A stretch of 64,000 bases of DNA. Origin: Gammaproteobacteria bacterium (GTDB taxonomy: Bacteria > Pseudomonadota > Gammaproteobacteria > JAJPIJ01). Every line of letters starts with the position of its first letter. Positions within the stretch are counted from its first letter, which is position 1. Of this stretch, positions 16,917 to 25,525 are shown piece after piece. The DNA is taken from NCBI GenBank assembly GCA_035501935.1, contig DATJVC010000017.1:50927-114926 (forward strand), written 5' to 3'. The notes under the pieces were generated by a model. The model saw only the letters and a program-made list of their open reading frames with translations, ran no database searches and was not told the DNA's origin. Position numbers and translations under genes: made by a program.

Positions 16917-19484
16917 TTATCGAATGGCAGCATGAACGGCCTCGGTGGGGATTCTGGACGTTACGCGGTAGAACAACTGCTTCATGAACTCCACCGCGAT
17001 CAGATAGCACGTCACCATCGCCAGTAGAACAAGGAAGAAAAGCGGTGGCGGTGCAACGAAGCCGAGAAACCTCGCAAAGGGCATGAAAGGCAGCGCCATG
17101 GCCACAAGGACGATCGACAGCGAGGTCAGGGTCAACATGATACTGGGCCGGCTCTTGAACGGGCTGACACGGGTGCGGATGACGAAGATCACGAGAACCT
17201 GGGTGGCAATGGACTCGATGAACCAGCCCGTGTGGAACAGCGCCTCTCCGGCCTCGAACACTCGCAGCATGATGAAGAACGTGAGGAAATCGAATACCGA
17301 GCTGACCGGGCCGATCACCCACATGAAGTTGCGGATGAAGGCCGTGTTCCAACGCCTGGGATGGGACAGGACATCGTCGTCCACGTTGTCCGTCGGAATC
17401 GGGAGTTCCGAGACGTCGTAGAGCAGGTTGTTGAGCAGAATCTGCGCCGGCAGCATGGGCAGAAAGGCAAGGAACAAAGTCGCGCCGGCCATGCTGAACA
17501 TGTTGCCGAAATTGGAGCTCGTTCCCATCATGATGTACTTCAAGATGTTGGCGAACGTACGGCGTCCCTCCATCACGCCCGCGTGCAGCACGTTCAGGTC
17601 CTGTCGAAGCAGAATCATGTCGGCAGCCGCCTTGGCTACATCAACGGCGCTGTCCACCGATATGCCGACGTCCGCGGAATGGAGCGATGGCGCGTCATTG
17701 ATGCCGTCGCCGAGGTAACCAACGGTGTGTCCCTGGGCCTTAAGAGACAGGATGACGCGATTCTTCTGCGTCGGTGTGAGGCGGCAGAACAAATTGGCCT
17801 CTTTTACCCGCACCGCCAGGGCGGGATCGCTCAGGTCCCGCATCTCGCCTCCGGTCAGCATGCCCGTGATCGGCACGCCCAGTTGGGTGCAGATGTGGCG
17901 GGTGACCTGTTCGCCGTCGCCGGTGATGATCTTGACGTTCACCCCGCTTGCCGCCAGCGCCTCGAGTGCATGTGCCGCGCTTGGTTTTGGCGGATCCAGA
18001 AAGGCGGCAAATCCGGCGAAGATGAGTTCGGTTTCATCGTCCACAACGGCGTGCGGGTGATCTGACGTCACCGACCGCCAGGCAATGCCGAGCACCCTGA
18101 AGCCCTCACGCCCGAGATCGTCGTGCAGGGCCTGGATCTTCTCCAATGCCTGATCGTCCATTGGCTGCGCGCCTTTCGCTTCATCCGAGGCGTATTGCGA
18201 GGAGAGTGCGAGGATATCCTCGGCCGAGCCCTTGACCACAAGGAGCCGTTTCTGCCCGTCGTCGACCAGGACGGAGACGCGCCGCCGCTCAAAATCGAAG
18301 GGCACCTCGTCGATCTTGCGCCATCCGTTTATGTCGATTTCCTCGTGCTCGAGGATCGCCTCGTCCAAGGGGCTTCTAAGGCCGGTTTCGAAATGGCTGT
18401 TGAGGTAGGCCAGCTTCAGCACCTGCGCGCTGTCGCGTCCCTGTGCGTCCAGGTGGCGCTCAAGATGGATGCGCGCCTCGGTCAGGGTGCCGGTCTTGTC
18501 GGTGCACAGTACGTCCATGCCGCCCAGATTGTGGATGGCGGCAAGCCGTTTCACTATCACCTGCTCCCGTGCCATGCGCAGAGCACCGCGCGACAGCGTC
18601 ACCGTGACCACCATCGGCAGGAGCTCCGGCGTCAGGCCGACGGCCAGCGCAATGGCGAAGAGGAACGATTCGAGCAACGGCCGGTGAAACAGGGTGTTGA
18701 CCAGCAAAACGAACAGCACCAGCAGTACAGTCAGGCGCATGATCAGCATGCCGAAGCTTTGGGTTCCCAGCTCGAACTCGGTGGGCGGCGCCTTCGCCTC
18801 CAGCACATTGGCGATCCTGCTCACGGCGGTGTCGGCGCCGGTGCGGCAAACCATGGCCCTGGCCATCCCGCTGACGACGGACGTCCCCATGAACACGGCA
18901 TTCCCGGCCCCGCTGAGATCTTCCACCGGCACGGACAGCTCGCGCGCGTGCTTTTCCACGGGATAGGACTCGCCCGTCAGCAACGCCTGGTTGACGAAGA
19001 AATCCTTTGCCTCCAGCAGGCGGCAATCGGCCGGCATGAGATAGCCCGCGGCCAGCAAGACGACGTCGCCGGGCACCAACTCCGTCATCGGGACTTCCCG
19101 TGGATGGCCGTCACGCATCACCATCGCGCGCACGGCGACCGCCTGCTGCAACCGTTCCGCGGCCCGGCCGGCCCGGTATTCCTGGTAGAAGTCCAGGGTC
19201 ACGCTCATGAGCACAATGGCCCAGATGATCGCGAATCCGATGATCTCGCCGGTCAGCGCCGATACCACGCTCGCGGCAAGCAGAATCAGCACCAGGGGAT
19301 TTCTGAAATGGGCGAGGTACTGGACGATCAGCGCCCGTTTGCCGCGGATCCGCAATGTATTTGGACCGAAACGAACGGTCCGCCGCCGGGCTTCCTCCTG
19401 GCTCAGCCCATTCGGAGGAGATTCCAGCTGTGACAGGAGGGTTGCAGAGGATACATTCCAAAAGAGGGGCTGCGGACGGTCCAT
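16917..19484 (-). CDS. P-type cation ATPase, MgtA/MgtB-like (P3B, Mg2+ import)
   Basis: 855 residues. Motifs in order: the actuator LLTGESYPVEK, the phosphorylated Asp in DKTGTLTEARIHLERH, the nucleotide-binding stretch, and the hinge GDGINDAPSLHSADVGISVDSAVDVAKAAADMILL. About ten membrane segments flank these. The N-terminal LSQEEARRRTVRFGPNTL and the overall length fit the magnesium-translocating group (MgtA about 900 aa) better than Ca2+ or heavy-metal pumps, although transport direction and ion cannot be proven. A phosphate-starvation or mgtL-type leader is not evident. In mycobacteria a P-type ATPase of similar class (CtpF) belongs to the hypoxia regulon, which is relevant to the neighbouring stress genes. 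Confidence 0.88.
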   Translation of the reverse strand: MDRPQPLFWNVSSATLLSQLESPPNGLSQEEARRRTVRFGPNTLRIRGKRALIVQYLAHFRNPLVLILLAASVVSALTGEIIGFAIIWAIVLMSVTLDFYQEYRAGRAAERLQQAVAVRAMVMRDGHPREVPMTELVPGDVVLLAAGYLMPADCRLLEAKDFFVNQALLTGESYPVEKHARELSVPVEDLSGAGNAVFMGTSVVSGMARAMVCRTGADTAVSRIANVLEAKAPPTEFELGTQSFGMLIMRLTVLLVLFVLLVNTLFHRPLLESFLFAIALAVGLTPELLPMVVTVTLSRGALRMAREQVIVKRLAAIHNLGGMDVLCTDKTGTLTEARIHLERHLDAQGRDSAQVLKLAYLNSHFETGLRSPLDEAILEHEEIDINGWRKIDEVPFDFERRRVSVLVDDGQKRLLVVKGSAEDILALSSQYASDEAKGAQPMDDQALEKIQALHDDLGREGFRVLGIAWRSVTSDHPHAVVDDETELIFAGFAAFLDPPKPSAAHALEALAASGVNVKIITGDGEQVTRHICTQLGVPITGMLTGGEMRDLSDPALAVRVKEANLFCRLTPTQKNRVILSLKAQGHTVGYLGDGINDAPSLHSADVGISVDSAVDVAKAAADMILLRQDLNVLHAGVMEGRRTFANILKYIMMGTSSNFGNMFSMAGATLFLAFLPMLPAQILLNNLLYDVSELPIPTDNVDDDVLSHPRRWNTAFIRNFMWVIGPVSSVFDFLTFFIMLRVFEAGEALFHTGWFIESIATQVLVIFVIRTRVSPFKSRPSIMLTLTSLSIVLVAMALPFMPFARFLGFVAPPPLFFLVLLAMVTCYLIAVEFMKQLFYRVTSRIPTEAVHAAIR

Positions 19485-19614
19485 TGATTGTACTTTTGTG
19501 CTGCGCGGGCACCCGGGCTTTGTCAGGTCATTATCATCAGACTAACCGCTTCTAATTACATTTTGACTAAAATTGTCGACCTTACGGTGCCCGATCCTGA
19601 TTTCACGAAATCCA

Positions 19615-20082
19615 TCATGTGGCCCCGCCCATCCCTTCCTGCGCCCCCTTGACCAGCAGCACGGGCACCGGACTTGTTCTGACCACAGCCTCGGCATCGC
19701 TCCCCAGCAGAAGGTGACTGATGCCGCGATGCCCATGAGTTCCCATGACGATGATGTCCACCGGCCATTTCCTTGCCTGTTCAACAATAAACTTTGACGC
19801 CCGGCCACCGATGGTTTCGGCCATCTCCACGTCGGCCTCGATGCCCTGCGCGCGTGCCGCCGCCTGTGCATCTTTCAAAACCTTTTCTCCCCACAGGCGC
19901 AAGCTGTCGAGGATATCTGCGAGATTGACGCCTCCACCCGCATCAGGCATTGGAAGGAAGGCATCCACGACGTGGAGGAAACCGAGTTTCGCCTTCTGAT
20001 CCTTCGCAAGGCGGATGGCTTCAGTCATGCCGCGATTCGAAGTCGTGCTTCCGTCAATGGGGCAAAGGATATGCTTGTACAT
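19615..20082 (-). CDS. Universal stress protein (UspA family, ATP-binding type)
   Basis: 155 residues, one Usp domain. It begins KHILCPIDGSTTSNRGM and contains the ATP-binding signature G-x2-G-x9-G-S as GTHGHRGISHLLLGSDAE, so it belongs to the nucleotide-binding subgroup. The family is induced by growth arrest, starvation and hypoxia. The neighbours are the P-type ATPase gene downstream and the efflux permease gene upstream on the same strand. A TTGACA-like hexamer is present in the 106-bp upstream gap, but I find no FNR box there. Confidence 0.93.
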   Translation of the reverse strand: MYKHILCPIDGSTTSNRGMTEAIRLAKDQKAKLGFLHVVDAFLPMPDAGGGVNLADILDSLRLWGEKVLKDAQAAARAQGIEADVEMAETIGGRASKFIVEQARKWPVDIIVMGTHGHRGISHLLLGSDAEAVVRTSPVPVLLVKGAQEGMGGAT

Positions 20083-20188
20083 GGATATTCAGCTCCACGA
20101 AACGATACGATTCCGGAACAATTGAGACCAATCGCCGATAATCTGTCAAGTTTGTCGATTTTGGCCGGCAATAAATACCCTATCTTGA

Positions 20189-21325
20189 TCACCCCCTGAA
20201 TATGTCGAACGGCTCGATCTTGAGGACGCGCCGCACGCCGATGTAACTCGAAACGCCCGCCATGATCAGCACCATTACAAAAGCCAGCAGCAGGTTGGCG
20301 TAGGTGACCATTGCCGCGTAACTGGGTAGCCGGAGTTTCGCGATGGTGACCAGCACCGTGCACAAGCCGGTGCCGAGCCCGAAGCCGAGCATGGCGGTCA
20401 GTCCCGCCTGGAACAGGATCATGTAGACGAGTTCGCGGCCTTTCGCGCCGATCGCTTTCAACGCACCGAATTTGTCCAGATTTTCCAGGACGAACGCGTA
20501 GAAGGTCTGACCCGATATCGACAGACCTACGATGAAGCTGAATACGGTCATCAGCAGCAAGTTGATGCCAAACCCGGTCTGATATTTGTAGAAGTCGGAG
20601 GTCCTCTGGATGAATTCTTCCTTGGTAAAGGCTTCGTAGCCGAGGTGGTTGACCTGTTCCTTGATGCGCGCGATCGCCCCCGTACTTTTCGGTTCCACCA
20701 ATACGTAGGATATCGTGAAGCGCGGCGACGGAATGTATTGAATCGCGCGCGAATAGGTTGTGTACAGGGTCGGTATCCCGAACAGGCCGGTCGTCGCGAC
20801 CCGGGCGATGCCCACGATCCTGCCGCGATGGTCGTTCAGCTCGAAGTCCGCGCCGAGCACCGGATTGTCGAGCTTGGAGAATTCGGCATCCTTCACCACG
20901 ATGAATCCATTCTCGGCGTAGATGTCCTCGATATGCCCTTCGATGAGCGCGGGACGGCCGAGCAGGCTCGTGTCGTCGAGTCCGATCACGGTCACCGGCT
21001 GATATGTACCGTTGCGCAGTTTCACCAGCGCGCCGCCGGAGAACAGCGGCACCGCGTATTTCACGCCCTCGATGCTGCGCACGGCGTCCAGCACGTAAGC
21101 CGGCATCCCGATGCTGTTGGCGATCGTGTTGACGGCGGGATCCATCACCCAGATCGTTGCTCCGATGTTGGTCACTGTCGATGCGGACCGGCGCAGCACG
21201 CCGGAAAACATCGACGTTATCAGCACCATCAGGAACACCGCAAACGTGATTCCGAGCACCAGCGTGGCGAATTTCCCCCGGTCGTTCACCAGCAACTCAT
21301 AGGCGATGCGCAGGATGCCTTTCAT
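20189..21325 (-). CDS. ABC exporter permease, DevC/FtsX-like (MacB superfamily)
   Basis: 378 residues from the ATG at 21325 (MKGILRIAYELLVNDRGKF). One N-terminal membrane helix is followed by a large periplasmic domain of about 200 residues and three C-terminal helices with the FtsX motif ENLDKFGALKAIGAKGRELVYMILFQAG. This topology is typical of type VII/MacB exporters, which extrude substrates from the periplasm together with an adaptor and outer-membrane channel. The gene starts 10 nt after the adaptor stop, so it is the last gene of the devA-devB-devC-like operon. The start at 21349 would overlap the adaptor by 14 nt and adds a charged stretch not typical of the family. Confidence 0.88.
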   Translation of the reverse strand: MKGILRIAYELLVNDRGKFATLVLGITFAVFLMVLITSMFSGVLRRSASTVTNIGATIWVMDPAVNTIANSIGMPAYVLDAVRSIEGVKYAVPLFSGGALVKLRNGTYQPVTVIGLDDTSLLGRPALIEGHIEDIYAENGFIVVKDAEFSKLDNPVLGADFELNDHRGRIVGIARVATTGLFGIPTLYTTYSRAIQYIPSPRFTISYVLVEPKSTGAIARIKEQVNHLGYEAFTKEEFIQRTSDFYKYQTGFGINLLLMTVFSFIVGLSISGQTFYAFVLENLDKFGALKAIGAKGRELVYMILFQAGLTAMLGFGLGTGLCTVLVTIAKLRLPSYAAMVTYANLLLAFVMVLIMAGVSSYIGVRRVLKIEPFDIFRG

Positions 21326-21335
21326 GACACGTCTT

Positions 21336-22421
21336 TCAGCCCTCGCCAATGTAGACGTCGGCCAGTTGGCCGGGATAGAGGTGAAGGTTCCCGGCGCGCC
21401 GGAATTTGAAGATCACCGGCAATACCCTGACATCAACGCGTTCCGTTCTTTGATTCGAAAGCTCTATTTTGGGAGACACATACGGCTGCACCCTCACGAA
21501 TTCCAGAGGGGCGGTTATGCCGGTGCCGCGGATGAACATCGTGGCGCGCATGTGCGCCGCATCCGGCAGCCTGTGGACGAGTATTTCGTCGACGTAAACC
21601 CTGACGCCGAGAACATCCTGCGAACCGCCCATGACGATGACCGGGGCCGCGCCCTGGCTGTATGTGTCATAAATACCCTGCGGCGAGACGTAACTGCCGA
21701 CGGCAGCCGCAATCGACAGGATCACGCCATCTTCGGGCGCGGTCACCGTGTATTTGGAAAGCAGGGCATTCGACGCCGCGTATGCCTTCTCAAGCGCGTC
21801 GTATTGGTGTTCCTGATTTTGGATGTCGTAGAGCCATGCGCCCGCTTTGGTCAGTTCGTACTGTTTCCGTGCAACCTCAAGGTTCGCTTTTGCAACGTTG
21901 AATGCGTTGGTGGCATTGTCCACCGTTTCCTGGCTTACCAATTGAGGATTCAGTCTGTGTAATCTGTTCTGCTTGTCGGATTCATCTTGCGCGCTTTTGA
22001 GGTTTGCCCCGGCGGCGTCCACCTGCGCCCCGGCAACCTCGAGGTTTTCAGGCCGCGGTTGCGCCTTCAATTCCTGAAACAGGGCCAGCGCGGCCTCCGC
22101 CTGGGATTTCTGCTGTTCGGCCGTGGCCCGTTGCACGGAATCGTCGAGCGTGATGAGCGGGGCGCCTTTTGCAACGATTTGTCCCTCGGTCACCAGAATC
22201 CGCGTAATCACCCCCGCGACCTCAGGATAAATGTTTATGTTCTCGCCGCTCGTTTGATAGCTTTCAACGATGCCTTCGGCATAGATGCCCTTGGCGTAGG
22301 GATTTGTGGCTGGATTGAACACCGGCGGCTGCGGCACCTTTTCCCGTCCGTAGATGAATGCACTGATGAGGCCGGCCAGAACGCCCAGCAGTGCGAGCAC
22401 GAACAGGGTATGGTTTTTCAT
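21336..22421 (-). CDS. Periplasmic adaptor (HlyD/membrane fusion protein family, DevB-like)
   Basis: 361 residues. A single N-terminal helix (TLFVLALLGVLAGLISAFIYG) anchors it; then the biotinyl-lipoyl half-motif (YPEVAGVITRILVTEGQIVAKGAPLITLD), a long coiled-coil hairpin (about residues 95-215, with AEQQKSQAEAALALFQELK and repeated Ala/Gln/Glu heptads), the second lipoyl half (VTAPEDGVILSIAAAVGSYV) and beta-barrel domains. It links the inner-membrane permease to an outer-membrane protein not present here. It overlaps the ATPase stop by 4 nt (ATGA), showing translational coupling. Confidence 0.9.
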   Translation of the reverse strand: MKNHTLFVLALLGVLAGLISAFIYGREKVPQPPVFNPATNPYAKGIYAEGIVESYQTSGENINIYPEVAGVITRILVTEGQIVAKGAPLITLDDSVQRATAEQQKSQAEAALALFQELKAQPRPENLEVAGAQVDAAGANLKSAQDESDKQNRLHRLNPQLVSQETVDNATNAFNVAKANLEVARKQYELTKAGAWLYDIQNQEHQYDALEKAYAASNALLSKYTVTAPEDGVILSIAAAVGSYVSPQGIYDTYSQGAAPVIVMGGSQDVLGVRVYVDEILVHRLPDAAHMRATMFIRGTGITAPLEFVRVQPYVSPKIELSNQRTERVDVRVLPVIFKFRRAGNLHLYPGQLADVYIGEG

Positions 22422-23113
22422 TTCGTTCTCCGTTCGATCCCCGTGATCGATCCATCCTCCAGCTCCATGATCCGATCCGAGAATTCCAGAATCCGCGCGT
22501 CATGCGTGATAATCACGATGCAGCGGTTCTCATCAAGAATGTTACTCCGCACGAAACTCACGATACTCCTCCCGGTATCGCCGTCCAGCTGCGCCGTGGG
22601 CTCATCAAGTATCAGAATATCCGGCTTGCTGACTATTGCCCTTGCAATCGCCACGCGCTGCTGCTCGCCGCCACTCAGCTTGATGGGTGGCATCCCGGCC
22701 TTGTCCTTTAGACCGACTATTTCGAGATAATGCGCCGCCTCACTCATCGACTCGTTCCAATCGCGTCTTTTCAGGATCAACGGGATCGCCACGTTTTCGA
22801 CCGTGGTCAGTCGCGGGAAGAGATGATAGTCCTGAAATACGAATCCGATCGTGTTGAGCCTGAACTCGGCAAGCTGGTCATCACTCAATTGCCAGATGTC
22901 CCTGTCTTTCAGGGTGACACTGCCGGAATTCGGCCGCAGAATTCCCGAGATCATGCTCAGCAAAGTGGTTTTCCCGCTCCCCGACGGCCCCACTACATAA
23001 AGCATTTCTCCAAAATACGCTTCAAAACTGACCTTTTTGACCGCGTACGTCCTGGTGCTGCCCACTCCGAACCATTTGACCAGTTCGTTTGCCCTGATTG
23101 CCGTATGCGCCAT
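22418..23113 (-). CDS. ABC transporter ATPase, DevA/LolD/MacB type
   Basis: 231 residues with Walker A GPSGSGKTTLL, Q-loop FVFQDYHLFPRLT, signature LSGGEQQRVAIARA, Walker B DILILDEPTAQLD and the H-loop IVIITHDAR. This is the MJ0796/LolD class that powers lipoprotein, macrolide and DevBCA-type exporters. It is the first gene of a three-gene operon (ATPase, adaptor, permease). The Shine-Dalgarno AAAGGAGAG precedes the ATG. A perfect FNR-type box is centred about 75 bp upstream, predicting oxygen-controlled expression. The cargo is unknown; in cyanobacteria DevBCA exports heterocyst glycolipids. Confidence 0.93.
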   Translation of the reverse strand: MAHTAIRANELVKWFGVGSTRTYAVKKVSFEAYFGEMLYVVGPSGSGKTTLLSMISGILRPNSGSVTLKDRDIWQLSDDQLAEFRLNTIGFVFQDYHLFPRLTTVENVAIPLILKRRDWNESMSEAAHYLEIVGLKDKAGMPPIKLSGGEQQRVAIARAIVSKPDILILDEPTAQLDGDTGRSIVSFVRSNILDENRCIVIITHDARILEFSDRIMELEDGSITGIERRTK

Positions 23114-23154
23114 GGTCGGACAGTGCCCGCACTCTCTCCTTTAAGACAATTTGT

Positions 23155-23195
23155 ATTGTGATTCATGACGGCGTGCTTGCCTTGATCCCGATCAA
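23155..23195 (-). promoter_or_regulatory. FNR/Anr-type box and promoter for the DevA-type efflux operon
   Basis: TTGATCCCGATCAA (23182-23195) is a perfect palindromic FNR-family site. Reading leftward, 21 nt later is CACAAT (23160-23155), a weak -10, giving a start near 23148, about 35 nt before the ATPase gene's ATG and its Shine-Dalgarno. Box centre near -41. Confidence 0.72.
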
Positions 23196-23304
23196 TAAAA
23201 ATCACCGATCGGCATTGATTGACCGGATGCCCAAGCCCCGGGAGAAACGCGGGGGGAATCGCGTTCGAGAACCCGCAGTCTGACGCGTTTGACCGTGGGT
23301 GGGG

Positions 23305-23454
23305 TCAGCTTCCGGACTTTCGCATGGACAAGTTATGCACCATATCCGGTCGCATCGAGATCTGCCGTTGTTTCAGAACAAACTCCCTCCATCTGGAGGA
23401 ATTGGCGGGAGGCATCCGAACCCCGTGATAATGGCAGCGATCCTCAATCAGCAT
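23305..23454 (-). CDS. Possible 49-residue small protein under an FNR-type promoter
   Basis: A short frame starts at ATG 23454 with an unusually strong Shine-Dalgarno (AGAGGGGGGT, 3 nt spacer) and runs 49 codons to a stop at 23305-23307. The product is basic, with one Cys near the N-terminus (MLIEDRCHYHGVRMPP) and several Arg and Met residues; I recognise no family and see no membrane segment. The transcript start predicted from the FNR box and -10 at 23509-23514 lies about 48 nt upstream, a normal leader length. Against it: short, no known homologue, and codon-position bias is unclear. It could also be part of a non-coding regulatory RNA or a leader for the efflux operon. Confidence 0.4.
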   Translation of the reverse strand: MLIEDRCHYHGVRMPPANSSRWREFVLKQRQISMRPDMVHNLSMRKSGS

Positions 23455-23508
23455 GTGACCCCCCTCTTTTTTTATCAACCCGGTTCAAAAACCAATTTAG
23501 TTGACATA

Positions 23509-23549
23509 AAAATAGCCAGCTTTCCGATCCGTAACTTGATCTGGATCAA
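23509..23549 (-). promoter_or_regulatory. FNR/Anr-type box with class II -10, reading leftward
   Basis: TTGATCTGGATCAA (23536-23549) is a perfect FNR-family site. Leftward, 21 nt later, is TATTTT (23514-23509), a good -10, with predicted start near 23502 and centre near -41. Rightward no -10 sits at the matching place, so I assign it to the leftward small ORF rather than to the MFS gene 134 bp to the right. Confidence 0.72.
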
Positions 23550-23683
23550 CATGCGCACCGATAATAAAAACCAGATTTTCACCGAACGATCCCACCGAAG
23601 GGCGGCAGCATCGAATCCGGGACGTTTCTCATTTTGAGGTGGATCATTTCCTCGCCTTGAGTTGGCAATATTCTCGACCATCC

Positions 23684-24919
23684 ATGCCAAACGACGCCTT
23701 CAGAAAATCGCTCCAACTTTTGCGCACGAGACGGTTTGGTACGTTCTGGATCGCCAGTCTGCTTTCCAACATCGGCACGTGGGCCCAGCAAGTGGCCGAG
23801 CCGTGGCTCCTCCTCAGTCTCGGCGCGTCGTCATTTCTGATAGGTCTCGACTCGTTTGCGATGAGCGCACCGGTTTTCCTCCTGACGCTGGTGGGCGGTG
23901 TGCTGGCGGACCGCGCCGACCGCCGCCGTGTGATTGCGTCCTTCCAGTCGATTCAAATGCTGTGTCCGACGCTGATCGTGGTGCTGCTGTTGGCCGGTAC
24001 GATTCAACCGTGGGTGATCATCGTGTTGTCGCTGGTGGTGGGCGTCACGGACGCGCTTTCCATGCCGTCATTTCAATCGATTGTGCCCTCCATCGTCGAG
24101 CGCGAACAGATCCCCGCAGGGATCGCGTTGAATTCAACCCAGTTCAATCTTTCCCGGATTCTTGGGCCAGCCGTCGCCGGCGTCTTGATGGCCAGCGTTG
24201 GGGCCGTGGGGGCATTTACAGTGAGCGCGGCATCATACCTGCCGTTCATTATGGTCGCATTGTGGATACTGCCGCACCGGGGGATCGCGCTGTCCGACGG
24301 TGGTGGCTTCGTTCGCAGCCAGCTGTTCGCCGGCGTGCGCGAGATCGCGCGCGAACCGTCTCTGCGCGGTGCGCTTCTTACGGTGCTCGTGACCAGCACG
24401 CTATGCGCGCCACTCATCACCTTTTGTCCGGTGATCGTGAAGGATGCCTTCCATGGCGATATCGGTCACTTCAGCATCACGATTGGCGCCTTTGGCGCCG
24501 GCGGCCTGCTCGGCGCCATCGGACTGCTCGCGGTCGACCCGAAACGCGATCGCCGGCCGCTCAGTTCATGGTCCGCAGCCGGCTATGGGGCGATTCTGGT
24601 ATTCGCTGCGCTCAATCCGTGGTCCTGGGGGTTGCCGGCGGTCTTCGTGTTTGCAGGCATGTCGATGACCGCGAGCAATGCTTCGGCGAATGCCCTGTTG
24701 CAGGCCACGGCGCCGGCGCGGATCCGCGGTCAGACCGTCAGCCTGTTCATGCTGGCCATGCGTGGCGGCGTCTCGCTTGGCAGTCTGCTGACCGGCGTAT
24801 CGGTGAGTCTGATTGGTGTGCGCGAGGCCTTGTTGATCAACGGGGTTCTCGCGGTGATGGCAATCATCGCCGTCGGGAGGGCGTGGCTTCGCTCGCCCTT
24901 GCCCGTTTCGCCGGCATGA
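23684..24919 (+). CDS. MFS transporter, EntS/MFS_3-like exporter
   Basis: About 411 residues with 12 predicted membrane helices. The N-terminal RRFGTFWIASLLSNIGTWAQQVAEPWL and the loop 2-3 motif GGVLADRADRRRVI are typical of the MFS_3 (EntS-like) group that exports siderophores and other small molecules. Substrate unknown. The frame is open from a GTG at 23639, but the ATG at 23684 (MPNDAFRKSLQLLRTRRFG) places the first helix as in family members, although neither start has a good ribosome-binding site. It ends 3 nt before the convergent mlaC-like gene's stop. Confidence 0.85.
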   Translation: MPNDAFRKSLQLLRTRRFGTFWIASLLSNIGTWAQQVAEPWLLLSLGASSFLIGLDSFAMSAPVFLLTLVGGVLADRADRRRVIASFQSIQMLCPTLIVVLLLAGTIQPWVIIVLSLVVGVTDALSMPSFQSIVPSIVEREQIPAGIALNSTQFNLSRILGPAVAGVLMASVGAVGAFTVSAASYLPFIMVALWILPHRGIALSDGGGFVRSQLFAGVREIAREPSLRGALLTVLVTSTLCAPLITFCPVIVKDAFHGDIGHFSITIGAFGAGGLLGAIGLLAVDPKRDRRPLSSWSAAGYGAILVFAALNPWSWGLPAVFVFAGMSMTASNASANALLQATAPARIRGQTVSLFMLAMRGGVSLGSLLTGVSVSLIGVREALLINGVLAVMAIIAVGRAWLRSPLPVSPA

Positions 24920-24922
24920 GCC

Positions 24923-25525
24923 TCAGAGCAGCTGATTGTGGGCTGACAGGGTGCTGATCAGGCCGTCGATCCCCAGTGTGGAGATTTCCTGATCAAACAT
25001 GACGCGGTAATTCGCCACCAGGCTGACGCCATCGACCGCCACATCGAAGACCTTCCATTCCCCGTTTTGCTGATGCAGCCGGTAGTCGATCGAAACGGGC
25101 GAACCCGCATCCTTGATCACCTGGCTCCTCACCGTGGCGACATTGGCGTATTGTTTCACCTGCTCGGAAAGATACGCGATCTTTTCCTTGGCATACTGTT
25201 GAAGAGTCGTCGCGTAGGTTTTCACCAGCAGCTTGCGGAACTCAGTGACGAAGTTTTCCTTCTGCTCGGCGGTGGCGCTGCTCCAGTGCTCGCCGAGCAG
25301 CTTCTGCGACATCTGCTGAAAGTCGATATGCGGGACGATTAAATGATCGATCGTGTCATAGGCCGATTGCGGGTTTTCCCCGGCGTCCGCCCCGCGCAGC
25401 ACCTGGAGAACCTGGTCAGTGGTCGAGACCACCACATTCTCCGGCGTCAGTGATGCCGCCTGTACCGCTACCGGGCAGACGGCGACGACTGCGAATAATT
25501 GAATAACCCACAATAGCTTTTTCAT
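24923..25525 (-). CDS. MlaC/Ttg2D family periplasmic phospholipid-binding protein
   Basis: 200 residues from the ATG at 25525, which has a good ribosome-binding site (AGAGGTGAGC). A signal peptide (KKLLWVIQLFAVVAVCPVAVQAA) is followed by one MlaC domain: LTPENVVVSTTDQVLQVL, IDHLIVPHIDFQQMSQKLLGEHW, FRKLLVKTYATTLQQY and WKVFDVAVDGVSLVANYRVMFDQEI. MlaC shuttles phospholipids between the MlaA and MlaFEDB complexes. Here it stands alone, with no other mla gene nearby, so it may be an orphan paralogue. It is convergent with the MFS gene. Confidence 0.9.
   Translation of the reverse strand: MKKLLWVIQLFAVVAVCPVAVQAASLTPENVVVSTTDQVLQVLRGADAGENPQSAYDTIDHLIVPHIDFQQMSQKLLGEHWSSATAEQKENFVTEFRKLLVKTYATTLQQYAKEKIAYLSEQVKQYANVATVRSQVIKDAGSPVSIDYRLHQQNGEWKVFDVAVDGVSLVANYRVMFDQEISTLGIDGLISTLSAHNQLL

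Noticed and set aside
20175..20188. TTGATCACCCCCTG near the efflux permease 3' end
   Set aside because: Only the left half matches and it lies at a gene end, not a promoter.
23662..24957. Alternative frame of about 430 codons overlapping the MFS transporter on the same strand
   Set aside because: Not hydrophobic and Arg-rich; the other frame gives 12 membrane helices.
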